Assembly (NCBI GenBank): GCA_009782825.1
Contig: WRII01000028.1
Location: 1-34,961, forward strand
Reading direction: 5' to 3'
Source: Peptococcaceae bacterium
GTDB lineage: Bacteria; Bacillota; Desulfitobacteriia; Desulfitobacteriales; Syntrophobotulaceae
DNA: 34,961 nt
The notes beneath the pieces were generated by a model. The model did not search any database. It was not told the DNA's origin and saw only the letters and a program-made list of their open reading frames with translations. The position numbers and the translations under genes are program-made. Shown here in pieces: positions 26,192 through 34,684 of this stretch (position 1 is its first letter; the number at the start of each line of letters is the position of its first letter).

Positions 26192-26220
26192 TTGAATCCT
26201 GCACTTCCTGATAGTATATA
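26192..26220 (+). promoter_or_regulatory. Candidate promoter of the sirtuin-rqcH unit
   Basis: TTGAAT (26192-26197), a 17-bp spacer and TATATA (26215-26220) form a good vegetative promoter about 90 bp before the sirtuin start. It lies in the divergent gap shared with lonB, whose minus-strand -10 (TATACT) overlaps the same AT-rich stretch, so the two promoters may interfere. Confidence 0.5.
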
Positions 26221-26308
26221 CCACTACAAACATTTCCAAACACTGAAGGGGCTGGACAGAGAGAACTAAGAAAGGTACAATGAGTGTAAAAATAAGGAGT
26301 TTTGCACT

Positions 26309-27064
26309 ATGAAATCTTCTAAACCCCAAGAAGCTCCGGAAGCCACTTTAAAAGAACTTCTCAAAGCCTCAGACAACATTGTGTTTTTTGGCGGCGCCGG
26401 TGTCTCCACAGAAAGCGGCATCCCTGATTTTCGAAGTGAAAAAGGCATATTCGCTACCAGACAAGCCTATGGATATCCCCCAGAAGTCATCCTCTCCCGC
26501 AGTTTCTTTTTAAGCAAGCCGGAAATCTTTTTCAAATATTATCGCAGCAATCTCATATTTGAATCCGTCCACCCCAATGCTGCCCATAAAGCTTTGGCCC
26601 GCTTGGAAGAAATGGGCAAACTCAAGGCCGTAATAACCCAAAATATTGACGGCCTCCATCAGGCGGCCGGCAGTCAAAACGTATTAGAACTTCACGGCAG
26701 CGTAACCCGGAATTATTGCATAAAATGCCGCGCCACTTACGATCTGAGTAGTGTCACCAACTCTGCGGGCATTCCGGAATGCTCCCAATGCGGCGGCATG
26801 GTGCGACCTGACGTTGTCCTGTATGAAGAAGGCCTCGACAACCACATTCTGTCAGACAGCGTCGGCTTCATCTCCGCCGCCGACGTCCTTATTGTCGGCG
26901 GAACCTCCCTCAACGTCTACCCCGCCGCCGGACTTATCCAGCACTATCCCGGCAACAAGCTCGTTCTCATCAACAAAGGAAGTACCTCATATGATACAAG
27001 AGCCAATATCCTTATCAGGGACAGCATCGGCAAAGTTTTGGGCGAGGCTGTAGATACCCCTTAA
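26309..27064 (+). CDS. NAD-dependent protein deacylase, Sir2/CobB family
   Basis: This 251-residue sirtuin removes acyl groups from lysines using NAD. It has the NAD-binding GAGVSTESGIPDFRS (29-43), TQNIDGLH (110-117) and catalytic H129 in LELHGS. The zinc site is C137-x2-C140 with C158-x2-C161. The late GGTSLNVYPAA and INKGST motifs are also present. The length fits class U/M bacterial sirtuins. The ATG at 26309 follows AAGGAG. It is divergent from lonB and is followed after 26 bp by rqcH. Confidence 0.95.
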   Translation: MKSSKPQEAPEATLKELLKASDNIVFFGGAGVSTESGIPDFRSEKGIFATRQAYGYPPEVILSRSFFLSKPEIFFKYYRSNLIFESVHPNAAHKALARLEEMGKLKAVITQNIDGLHQAAGSQNVLELHGSVTRNYCIKCRATYDLSSVTNSAGIPECSQCGGMVRPDVVLYEEGLDNHILSDSVGFISAADVLIVGGTSLNVYPAAGLIQHYPGNKLVLINKGSTSYDTRANILIRDSIGKVLGEAVDTP

Positions 27065-27090
27065 GAAACCTCTTTTGAAAGGACGGATCC

Positions 27091-28998
27091 ATGTCACTAG
27101 ACAGTTTGACCCTACACCATCTCGTACGCGAACTCTCCCCCCAACTCATCGGCGCCCGGGTCGACCGTGTTCAGCAGCCGGAAAAATACGAAATCCATCT
27201 CTCCTTAAGACCCCAAGTCCCCAGCGGCCACCCTTTTCCCGGCCCTCTCCGCCTGCTGCTCAACGCCGGCGCCGCCTGCCCCCGCCTCCATACAACTGAA
27301 ACCGCCAAAAAAAATCCCAGCCCTCCCCCCATGTTCTGCATGATTCTGCGCAAACATTTAGAAGGCGCGCGCCTTCTGGACATACGCCAAGCCGGCCTGG
27401 ATCGTGTCGTCATTTTGCTTTTTCAGAACTACAACGAACAGGGCGATTTGCAAGAATATCATCTTCACTTAGAAATCATGGGCAAACACAGCAACCTCAT
27501 CCTGATCAATCCACAGACCCACACAATTTTAGACGGCATTCGCCGCTACTCCCACACCCTCAGCCGCCACCGGGAAATCCTGCCTGGGCGGCCCTACATC
27601 CCACCCCCCCCTCAGCAAAAAATCCTGCCCATTGACGAAACCCCATGGATAGAAGCGTTATTCACTGACCCAAACTCCCTTGATCACCCCCTAGCGTCCC
27701 TCCTGCTCAAAACCTTCACCGGAATGAGCCCGGAACTGGCGCGGGAGCTCGTCGCCCGGGCCGGCCTAAGCCCCGATACGACCCTCAACATGTGCGGGCA
27801 CATCGACCTCAGCCGTCTCTATCAGGCCTATGCCGATCTGCTTTTGCGGCGGGACACTACGTCCCTTGCCCCTGCCCTTTACTACGCTCACACGACACAA
27901 CACCCTCCCACCGCCTTTTCCTTCACTCCCTACGTCCAATACGCCGGCCTCCGCGCCCTGAGTACTTCCACCCTCAATCAAGCCCTTCGCCTCTTTTATG
28001 AATCCCACTATCTCGCCCAAAAACAAGAAGCCTCCCGAAGCTCCCTGCGCCGCGTCATCCAAGACGCCTGTGCCCATGCCTGCAAGAAAGTCACCCTTCA
28101 GCAAGATACCATAGCCAAAGCCGAACGCACCCTCCCCACCTGCAAAACAGGGGAACTGATCATGGCCAACCTCTACCGCATCCCCCCACAAGCCACAGAA
28201 ATCACGGTAGAAGACTATCTTCGCGACACTCCCACATATCCCCTCGTCACCATCCCCCTCGACCCCCAGCTCACACCCACAGAAAACGCCCAACTCTATT
28301 ACCGCCGCTACAATAAAGCCAAAGCCACCTTAGAGAAGACAGCCCCTCTGCTCCAGGCCTCTCAAACCGAATACACATACCTGCAAAGTCTCTTGGTCAG
28401 CATTGATCTTGCCCAAACCCCCCAGGAACTTTCTGAAATTCACGCCGAACTCACCGACCAGAAATATCTCGGCAAAACCCCTGCCGCGGCCAAAACTCAC
28501 TCCAGAGTCACCCCCAAATCAAAATCCTCCAAATCCAAATCCTCCAAATCAAAATCCCAAAATCCCAAATCCAAATCTCCCGCCTCCGAACCCCCGTCCC
28601 GCCCCCATCACTATCTCTCCTCCACAGGAAACACCATTATCGTCGGCCGCAACAATACCCAAAACGACCGCATGACCTGGCGCGACGCCCGCCCCCACGA
28701 TCTTTGGCTCCACGTCAAAAACATCCCCGGTTCCCATGTCATCGTTCCCCTCGCCGCAGATCAGGAATTCCCCGATGACGCCACACTGCTGGAAGCCGCC
28801 ACCTTGGCCATTCACTTCAGCCAGGCCGCCAACTCCTCACACGTGCCCGTAGATTATACTCATGTGGCTCAAATCAAAAAACCCAAAGGCGCCAAACCCG
28901 GTATGGTCGTCTACGATCAGAACTGGTCCCTCTTCCTGACCCCGGATGCCGATGTTGTGACGACATTGCTGGCTACAGAAGGAGGACAAAGAGAGTGA
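27091..28998 (+). CDS. rqcH: Ribosome quality control factor RqcH (NFACT/FbpA family)
   Basis: RqcH binds stalled large ribosomal subunits and directs addition of alanine tails that mark the nascent chain for degradation. The 635-residue protein has the NFACT-N domain (starting SLDSLTLHHLVREL) with the functional D104-R105 pair, a helix-rich middle, and the C-terminal NFACT-R domain with MTWRDARPHDLWLHVKN. Between the middle and NFACT-R is a K/S/P linker (about 473-500) encoded by a 15-bp repeat. Older annotations call this family fibronectin-binding protein. The ribosome site AAGGA precedes the ATG. Co-location with lonA, lonB and ysxC groups several proteostasis and ribosome genes. The coding strand is strikingly C-rich. 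Confidence 0.95.
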   Translation: MSLDSLTLHHLVRELSPQLIGARVDRVQQPEKYEIHLSLRPQVPSGHPFPGPLRLLLNAGAACPRLHTTETAKKNPSPPPMFCMILRKHLEGARLLDIRQAGLDRVVILLFQNYNEQGDLQEYHLHLEIMGKHSNLILINPQTHTILDGIRRYSHTLSRHREILPGRPYIPPPPQQKILPIDETPWIEALFTDPNSLDHPLASLLLKTFTGMSPELARELVARAGLSPDTTLNMCGHIDLSRLYQAYADLLLRRDTTSLAPALYYAHTTQHPPTAFSFTPYVQYAGLRALSTSTLNQALRLFYESHYLAQKQEASRSSLRRVIQDACAHACKKVTLQQDTIAKAERTLPTCKTGELIMANLYRIPPQATEITVEDYLRDTPTYPLVTIPLDPQLTPTENAQLYYRRYNKAKATLEKTAPLLQASQTEYTYLQSLLVSIDLAQTPQELSEIHAELTDQKYLGKTPAAAKTHSRVTPKSKSSKSKSSKSKSQNPKSKSPASEPPSRPHHYLSSTGNTIIVGRNNTQNDRMTWRDARPHDLWLHVKNIPGSHVIVPLAADQEFPDDATLLEAATLAIHFSQAANSSHVPVDYTHVAQIKKPKGAKPGMVVYDQNWSLFLTPDADVVTTLLATEGGQRE

Positions 28999-29122
28999 AA
29001 TAAAAATCCTTCTGTACAAAACACAATAAAAATTCAACTCCCAACAACACCCATACATATTTCGCCAAGCAAAGAAGAAGATATAAGTGATATCCATAAC
29101 CAAATCATAAAGGAGTTTTATT

Positions 29123-29683
29123 ATGGCTACAACAACCAAAAGAAAGAATCTGTATATCGTCTTTGGCGTCCTGGCGATATTCCTGCTTTCAGCTATCGTT
29201 TACGCGGCGGCAACCGGGACACTGTTTTTCAATGGTACAGCCAGGCTGAATCCCGACTTGCTGTTAGAAATCGAAGACGCTACAATAACCGGCGGCATAG
29301 ATACAGCTAACGGAGAAAGCTGCGTCATCAGCGGGGACAAACAAACCCTAACCTTTACCGTTTATCTGGAGGAGCCGAACACTTCACGCGAAGTTACTTT
29401 TGACATTAGAAATGTAGGGAAAGTAGATGCTCAACTCGCCCCACTTCTGGAAGTCGATGATACAGAGGCCTTAGCCGCAGGCCTTATCATTACTTGGCCA
29501 GATTCAGATTTGGAGGATCTTATTATCTATGCCAACACAAGCTCTGTTGCCCCGGAAGGGCCCTTTTCCATTGTAGTGGAATGGCCCTCTACGGCTCCCG
29601 ATGCCGCAAGCTTATTAGCGGAATCAGATTATGAAGTCACTTTCAGCGCGTCAATTGACTATATGCAATATGTTACACCCTAA
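29123..29683 (+). CDS. SipW-dependent-type exported protein 1
   Basis: This 186-residue protein opens with a basic stretch and a hydrophobic segment (YIVFGVLAIFLLSAIVYA), then AAATGTLFFNGTARL. This is the layout of SipW-type signal peptides, where the mature protein begins near the A-rich site and continues straight into a beta strand. The mature part (about 155 residues) is acidic and predicted beta-rich, like the TasA/camelysin class of fibre-forming proteins, although I see no direct TasA identity. It has no cysteine pair and no cell-wall anchor. AAAGGAG precedes the ATG. It is the first gene of a five-gene cluster with the matching signal peptidase. The upstream gap (28999-29122) shows no clear promoter. 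Confidence 0.75.
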   Translation: MATTTKRKNLYIVFGVLAIFLLSAIVYAAATGTLFFNGTARLNPDLLLEIEDATITGGIDTANGESCVISGDKQTLTFTVYLEEPNTSREVTFDIRNVGKVDAQLAPLLEVDDTEALAAGLIITWPDSDLEDLIIYANTSSVAPEGPFSIVVEWPSTAPDAASLLAESDYEVTFSASIDYMQYVTP

Positions 29684-29692
29684 TCCTCTGCC

Positions 29693-30196
29693 ATGAAAAA
29701 CCGTACCCTCACCCTTACTTTGTCCCTCTTACTCTCCCTTCTCATCTCTTCCGCCGCTTACGCAAGTCTTACTCGATCCTTGAAGTTTACAGGTTCAGTG
29801 GTGTCCACACCACCACTGAATCTGGAACTTGCCAACCCCGTCATCGGGAGCATGCGGCAGGATGAAAATATCGACTTGGATCCGGATAAAAAAAACCTGA
29901 GCTTTCACATTATCCTGACCCAGCCCGGCGATCAGAGGCTGATCACTTTTCAAGTTGAAAATTCCAGTAGTTTGCCGGCCCGGCTGCAAAATCTGACGGG
30001 ACAAGATCCTCCTTCCACTACCGGCGTATACGTCGTCTGGCCGGAACTGGATGATGTGCTGCTGATGCCGGGCGCCGAATCCCCCGAATACTCTATTCTT
30101 GTCATATGGGATCCCAGCGCTTTCGGCGCTCCGGCAGCCGACATCACTCTTCATGCCTCTCTTCAGTACACACAGGATGCAGAGGGAGGAAGATGA
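29693..30196 (+). CDS. SipW-dependent-type exported protein 2
   Basis: This 167-residue protein is a distant paralogue of the preceding one. A signal peptide (LTLSLLLSLLISSAAYA) runs directly into SLTRSLKFTGSVVS, paralleling the FFNGTARL start of protein 1. Further shared landmarks are a free-standing LTFTV/LSFHI strand, a TFxVxN strand and a VWP segment about two thirds along (ITWPDSDLEDL in protein 1, VVWPELDDVLL here). No strong ribosome site precedes the ATG, which lies 9 bp after the upstream stop, so it may rely on coupling. The pair could co-polymerise as major and minor subunits, which is inference. Confidence 0.7.
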   Translation: MKNRTLTLTLSLLLSLLISSAAYASLTRSLKFTGSVVSTPPLNLELANPVIGSMRQDENIDLDPDKKNLSFHIILTQPGDQRLITFQVENSSSLPARLQNLTGQDPPSTTGVYVVWPELDDVLLMPGAESPEYSILVIWDPSAFGAPAADITLHASLQYTQDAEGGR

Positions 30197-30212
30197 CATC
30201 CAGGTATACACC

Positions 30213-30782
30213 GTGATCAAACTCATCAAGAGACTTTTTATTATCTTAAATATCCTTCTGCTGCTTTCCCTAGGCGTCGTCTACGCCATCCAAGGCAACA
30301 ATCTTGGCATCTTGGGAATTGCCCATATCACTGGCTATGACCTGAACTCTGATATTCTCCCCCTTTACCCGGTTCCCTGGCCGGATGGAAGTTATTTCAA
30401 TTCCACCACCCTGCCTGCGGCTTTGACCCATGGGGAAGAGGACTGGATTGTAGATACCTTTTATCTCGATATCATTAAACCTCCCAGTGTGGCCAACAAC
30501 GGAATGAACAACTTTACCATGACATTTCAGATCACGAACCCCACTGTTTATACCTGGACAGCCGGACAGGCCGGCGCAGTCATCGTATCCGGTATATACA
30601 GCTCAGTCAGCGCCACCTTAAGCGCCGCCACGGTCAATCCCGGCGGAAATGTGATCATTACCTTCTCGTTCAGAACCAAAATCGATATTACCAGCTATGA
30701 TGAAGCCCGCATTACCGTATCCTATACGATGGCTGGAAAACCGCGTTATTTCTATATTGATATTGTTATGAGGCCTGCCTGA
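30213..30782 (+). CDS. SipW-cluster exported protein 3
   Basis: This is a protein of about 189 residues with a signal sequence (IKLIKRLFIILNILLLLSLGVVYA) followed by IQGNNLGILGIAHITGYDL, again a beta-strand start right after the hydrophobic segment. The mature part is beta-rich, with NFTMTFQITNP and ITFSFRTKIDI strands. The frame is open upstream to 30099 inside the previous gene, but the signal sequence fits a start at GTG 30213. A good AGGGAGGAAG lies about 20 bases upstream, next to an ATG (30193) that opens only a seven-codon frame ending at TGA over the GTG. The stop overlaps the signal peptidase start. I do not recognise a named family. Confidence 0.6.
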   Translation: MIKLIKRLFIILNILLLLSLGVVYAIQGNNLGILGIAHITGYDLNSDILPLYPVPWPDGSYFNSTTLPAALTHGEEDWIVDTFYLDIIKPPSVANNGMNNFTMTFQITNPTVYTWTAGQAGAVIVSGIYSSVSATLSAATVNPGGNVIITFSFRTKIDITSYDEARITVSYTMAGKPRYFYIDIVMRPA

Positions 30783-31981
30783 TGCGAAACAGAACCATCG
30801 CCTGCCTCTTGCTGGGGACAACGGCGGCAACCCAATTGCTTCTTCTCCTGTACCCCGGGTACTTGTTATCCTCCTATCTGACAGCCTTCCGCCCGCTGAT
30901 GTACGGACTGATGCTGATCTTTTGCCTCGTTCTCACTCGAAAGGATGAACGAACCTACACCTTTCACTCTGAAATCCTGATGATTGCGAGTGTGGGCGCT
31001 TTAGTCTATTTGAACCTAATGTTTATCAGCGGATTTTTTCTCGGATTTGCCAAAAACCCTATGGCCACCGGACAGCTAAAAGGCTTTGTGAGCAATACCT
31101 ATGCTTATCTGGGCGTCGCGCTCATCCGGGAATATCTGCGCAGCAAGATCATGACATTAATCTCCGGCAAACGCCGTTTTGTTGTCATCATGTTCATTGT
31201 TACGCCTCTGGTGTTTACTTATTGCGGCATTGACAATATCAAAAACATCATAACTTACGATGCTGCTCAAATGCTGGATTACGTTTTCACGATCCTGCTT
31301 CCCATGCTTGTACTCAATACATTTTTATGCTATACCGCCAGACGCGGCGGCATGATGGGAAATATGATTTTCCAACTTGTGTATTGGGCTGTCTACCTGT
31401 ATTCTCCCACCATGCCCGACATTCCGAAGATTATGGAAGCTATATTTATCCATGTCCTCGTCTTGATCATGTTTGTCATCCTCGACAGTCAGGAGTGGAA
31501 ATATCGGCAGGTTGAAAAAAAACAGCCTGTCAAAAACAGCCGTCAATGGCTATGGATGACTCCCGCCGGCATTGTCTTGGCCTTCTGCCTGCTGTTCGGC
31601 CTGGGAGCCTTCCCTTTTATTCCGGTCGCCGTAGCCTCCAACAGCATGAAAGATGTCTTTGCCAAAGGGGATATGGTCATTATCGATAAAATCACCGAAG
31701 AAGCCGCGGCCAACATTCAAGAGGGAGACATCATCCAATACCGCTACGGCAAAATCTCCGTCGTCCACAGAGTTGTGGCAGTCTACTCCACCACCTCCGG
31801 CGCCAAAGAATATGTGACCAAAGGCGACAACAATCCCGTTGAAGACATTTTCCCGGTTAAAGCCAGCCAAGTAATCGGGTTTGCACGATGGCACATCCCC
31901 TATATCGGATATCCGGCGCTGTTGATCGCCTCTCTCACAGCGACACCCAGTCATGCCGGAGACATTCAAACACCAGACTAG
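30782..31981 (+). CDS. Polytopic ER-type signal peptidase (SipW-like, S26B)
   Basis: The protein has 399 residues. The C-terminal third is a type I signal peptidase of the ER/archaeal/SipW kind: nucleophile S288 in ASNSMKD, GDMVIIDKI after it, H329 in VVHRVVAV where the ordinary bacterial enzyme has lysine, and D349 in TKGDNN. In front of this is an unusual region of about 280 residues with about eight membrane helices, whereas classic SipW has one or two. It starts on the last bases of the third exported protein (TGATG overlap), so it is coupled to its presumed substrates. It should cut their signal peptides at the outer membrane face. The long membrane region may add substrate gating or assembly functions. 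Confidence 0.85.
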   Translation: MRNRTIACLLLGTTAATQLLLLLYPGYLLSSYLTAFRPLMYGLMLIFCLVLTRKDERTYTFHSEILMIASVGALVYLNLMFISGFFLGFAKNPMATGQLKGFVSNTYAYLGVALIREYLRSKIMTLISGKRRFVVIMFIVTPLVFTYCGIDNIKNIITYDAAQMLDYVFTILLPMLVLNTFLCYTARRGGMMGNMIFQLVYWAVYLYSPTMPDIPKIMEAIFIHVLVLIMFVILDSQEWKYRQVEKKQPVKNSRQWLWMTPAGIVLAFCLLFGLGAFPFIPVAVASNSMKDVFAKGDMVIIDKITEEAAANIQEGDIIQYRYGKISVVHRVVAVYSTTSGAKEYVTKGDNNPVEDIFPVKASQVIGFARWHIPYIGYPALLIASLTATPSHAGDIQTPD

Positions 31982-31989
31982 TGCTGCAC

Positions 31990-32011
31990 TCGTGCCGCAT
32001 TCGTGCCGCAT
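31990..32011 (+). repeat. 11-bp tandem repeat
   Basis: TCGTGCCGCAT occurs twice in a row at 31990-32000 and 32001-32011 in the 78-bp gap between the signal peptidase and the DUF5305-like gene. Confidence 0.7.
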
Positions 32012-32059
32012 TCGAATTCCCAAACCAGAAAGCCCGTGAAATAAGGGGGAGGGACAGAG

Positions 32060-33106
32060 GTGACGCCAAAGATCAAAAATTTCTACGCCAAACACGCCAA
32101 GAAAATTCTCATCTTACTCTGCGCCCTCTGTCTGATCCTATCCATAATCGCCGGCGGATATATGGGATACCGGCTCCTGAAGATTCGCCACGTGGAAAAT
32201 GTCTTCAGTGTGGTTCAGAAGGATGATATCGAGTATCTGGTACATCTGAAAGAAAATCCTTATATCAACCAACCCTACCTGGGTATGGACGAAAACTATC
32301 TATACTCCTACACAGACTATGTCGAACTTCGCAGTCACTACTCTTTTTTGAGCAGCCAAGCCACAACCACCCATTGTGACTATGAAGTAACCGCTACGAT
32401 TATTTCCCGCTATAACAAATCCTCAGGCAGTTCCAACAATCCCGATGTCATGAGCAAAACCTATATCCTCGATCAGGAAACACTGGACTTCACCTCGGAA
32501 AGAGCTAGAATTGACAGAACATATGATATCTTCCTGGAACCTTATAAAAGCGAACTGGAACAATTCGCCTCGACGATCAAGCTCGATTTGGCAGGCGAAG
32601 TCCGGATCGATATCACAGTCACACTGACAAGCCCTGACAATTATAACGATACCTATATCAGAGGCATTACGATTCCGCTGAGCTCTGAATTTTACACTAT
32701 TGAAACTCACGGGGATACGACAGACACGAAAGAGCATAAGGTCTTGGAAAAGCCCCTTTCCATATGGGCAATTATTGCATTGTCCCTGTTAATTATTGCC
32801 GGTATTGCAATCTCCCTGATCTCTCTGCGCAAACTTCTTGACCGCCGAACCGCCTATCACCGGGAAGTCAGCGGTTATCTGAAGTCCTATGACGACATCA
32901 TTATCAACACCAGTTCCCCCATCGATTTCAGAAACTATCGAATCGTTAATGTGGAAAGTTTTAAAGAGATGCTGAACCTGTCCAATAAAACCAACACGCC
33001 CATCATGTTTTGGGAATACGAGGGGCGCGCTTATTTTTATATCTTGAGTCAGGGGCTGTTGTTTTTGTTTACTGTGCGGAATCCGGAGTATATGGGAAGA
33101 ATGTAG
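32060..33106 (+). CDS. DUF5305-like bitopic membrane protein of the SipW cluster
   Basis: This 348-residue protein has a first membrane helix at about 15-38, an extracytoplasmic beta-rich domain (about 45-225), a second helix (about 232-256) and a cytoplasmic tail of 90 residues. The outside domain begins VEYLVHLKENPYINQPYL-like and contains the paired YDIFLEPYKSELEQF and DITVTLTSPDNY features typical of DUF5305, a family found beside SipW-type peptidases in archaea and clostridia. Its function is unknown. GTG at 32060 follows a GGGGGAGGG purine run. It could hold, chaperone or anchor the exported subunits at the membrane. It converges on the diguanylate cyclase gene with 17 bp between. Confidence 0.65.
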   Translation: MTPKIKNFYAKHAKKILILLCALCLILSIIAGGYMGYRLLKIRHVENVFSVVQKDDIEYLVHLKENPYINQPYLGMDENYLYSYTDYVELRSHYSFLSSQATTTHCDYEVTATIISRYNKSSGSSNNPDVMSKTYILDQETLDFTSERARIDRTYDIFLEPYKSELEQFASTIKLDLAGEVRIDITVTLTSPDNYNDTYIRGITIPLSSEFYTIETHGDTTDTKEHKVLEKPLSIWAIIALSLLIIAGIAISLISLRKLLDRRTAYHREVSGYLKSYDDIIINTSSPIDFRNYRIVNVESFKEMLNLSNKTNTPIMFWEYEGRAYFYILSQGLLFLFTVRNPEYMGRM

Positions 33107-33123
33107 ACGGGAAGTCCTTAGGA

Positions 33124-34620
33124 TTATGGAAGTGCTTCTTTGAGGGTTTTTTTGTCCTCGTACATCAGGCTGTCGGCCAAAGCAATCACATCATCCAGAT
33201 TCTGCCCGGCATTGTCCCTGATCGCGCTCCCCAGGGCCATGGACAAGGTGAAGGGAAGATCCTGACGTTGAGACATCTCCTTTTTGATTTTATCTGTATA
33301 CACGGCGGCATCTTCGCCCGAACAGCGGGGCAGGAGAAAAACAAACTCATCTCCGCCCAACCGGGCCAGAAAACCTTTGTCAGGACAGATCCGCTCCAGT
33401 ACTTCGGCGGTTTTTTGTAACAACATGTCGCCATATTGATGTCCCAGAGTGTCGTTGACTTCTTTCAAATTGTTCACATCGCCGACAATAACAGCCAGCG
33501 GCAGGTGAACGGGGGCCTCGAGCCTTTTTCTGGCGCCATCATAGGCGCCGCGGTTGGGGAGGCCGGTCAGGGTATCCATTTTGGCCCGGGCCTCCAGTCG
33601 CTCAATAAGCATGCGGTTTTGGGTGACATCTGTGAAAACGGCAATGTGTCCAATAACAGAATTATTTTCATCCGTAAGATCATGCACACGAAGATTCAGG
33701 ACAATCGGAAAAGGGTCATTCTCTATATGAAAATCATTTTCAACCCGTTTCCCTCTGCGCATCAGGACGTCTGTTATGTTCTGCAGGGTGGCTGCGGTCA
33801 GGGAAATTCCCTGGCCCAGGAACCATTGGGCCGCGGGCTGATTGGCATCAACAATAGTTTGTTTCTCATCCAGAACGAAAATATATTCATCCAGGAAATG
33901 CAGAATCTGCCGTCGTGTGTAACGGGCAAAACGGCTTCTGTCATTCCCGATGATCGCTTTGTTAAACAGGAAAAGGGACAAGCTGGCGCCAATAACCGTG
34001 GTGTCCAGGAAGGAAGGAAAAATATGCGACAACGTAATGATGTTGCTGAATAGGGTCAACACGATACCGGCAACCATAAAAGAAGATGCAGAACGGTAAA
34101 ATCTGGGCTCCCGAAAATGATAAATCAGGCTTATGACCGCTGTCGCCATGGCCATGATCCAGGAATAGGCAGCATGAACCCAGAACCATATGCCCCATGA
34201 AATATTAAAATTCCGAACCGGAGCCAGGGAAATGACGTCAAAACGCGCGACCATCAGATGATGCCAATGACCGGTCAGGGCTACGATCGCGGTAAGAGAA
34301 GGAAGAATCAGCATCAGGATGATACCATAGCGGGGAACTTTATCAAAAACGCGATAGAATTTCATCATGAAAAACAGCAGAAATACCGCGAAGAAAGCCA
34401 CAAAAACAAGCTTGCACTGATAAAGTATATTGATGAGAGCGATGTCATCTGTCAACAGCATAAACAGGTTGAAGGCAATCCAGCCAAGAACACAGAAGCA
34501 TGACAGGACAAACAGATAATCCTCGCGCCGTTTGAGCCTTCTGTTCAGTTCGATTATAAAAATAATAACCATCATGGCGCTAAAGGGGAGATATGTTAGA
34601 AAAATATCCCGGATAAGCAT
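33124..34620 (-). CDS. Diguanylate cyclase: 7TM sensor, PAS, GGDEF
   Basis: This 498-residue protein should make cyclic di-GMP from GTP. Residues 1-220 contain seven membrane helices like the histidine-kinase 7TM sensor module, about 230-345 form a PAS-like domain (FVLDEKQTIVDANQPAAQWF), and 350-498 form a GGDEF domain. That domain has LTGLPNRGAYD and an intact active-site LARLGGDEFVFLLPR. The product-inhibition site, normally RxxD five residues before GGDEF, reads PDKG here and so is missing. There is no EAL or HD-GYP partner in the window. AGGAA from the adjacent 7-bp repeat array serves as ribosome site, 8 bases before the ATG. A TATACT box lies near 34718-34723 on its strand. Confidence 0.92.
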   Translation of the reverse strand: MLIRDIFLTYLPFSAMMVIIFIIELNRRLKRREDYLFVLSCFCVLGWIAFNLFMLLTDDIALINILYQCKLVFVAFFAVFLLFFMMKFYRVFDKVPRYGIILMLILPSLTAIVALTGHWHHLMVARFDVISLAPVRNFNISWGIWFWVHAAYSWIMAMATAVISLIYHFREPRFYRSASSFMVAGIVLTLFSNIITLSHIFPSFLDTTVIGASLSLFLFNKAIIGNDRSRFARYTRRQILHFLDEYIFVLDEKQTIVDANQPAAQWFLGQGISLTAATLQNITDVLMRRGKRVENDFHIENDPFPIVLNLRVHDLTDENNSVIGHIAVFTDVTQNRMLIERLEARAKMDTLTGLPNRGAYDGARKRLEAPVHLPLAVIVGDVNNLKEVNDTLGHQYGDMLLQKTAEVLERICPDKGFLARLGGDEFVFLLPRCSGEDAAVYTDKIKKEMSQRQDLPFTLSMALGSAIRDNAGQNLDDVIALADSLMYEDKKTLKEALP

Positions 34621-34628
34621 CTCTGTTT

Positions 34629-34684
34629 CCTACTTCCTACTTCCTACTTCCTACTTCCTACTTCCTACTTCCTACTTCCTACTT
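34629..34684 (-). repeat. Eight 7-bp tandem repeats at the diguanylate cyclase ribosome site
   Basis: CCTACTT (plus strand) is repeated eight times without error and followed by a partial ninth unit CCTA. On the gene's strand the unit is AAGTAGG, and the edge of the array provides the AGGAA in front of the start codon at 34620. Array length is expected to change by slippage. It lies between the likely promoter and the start codon. Confidence 0.95.
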
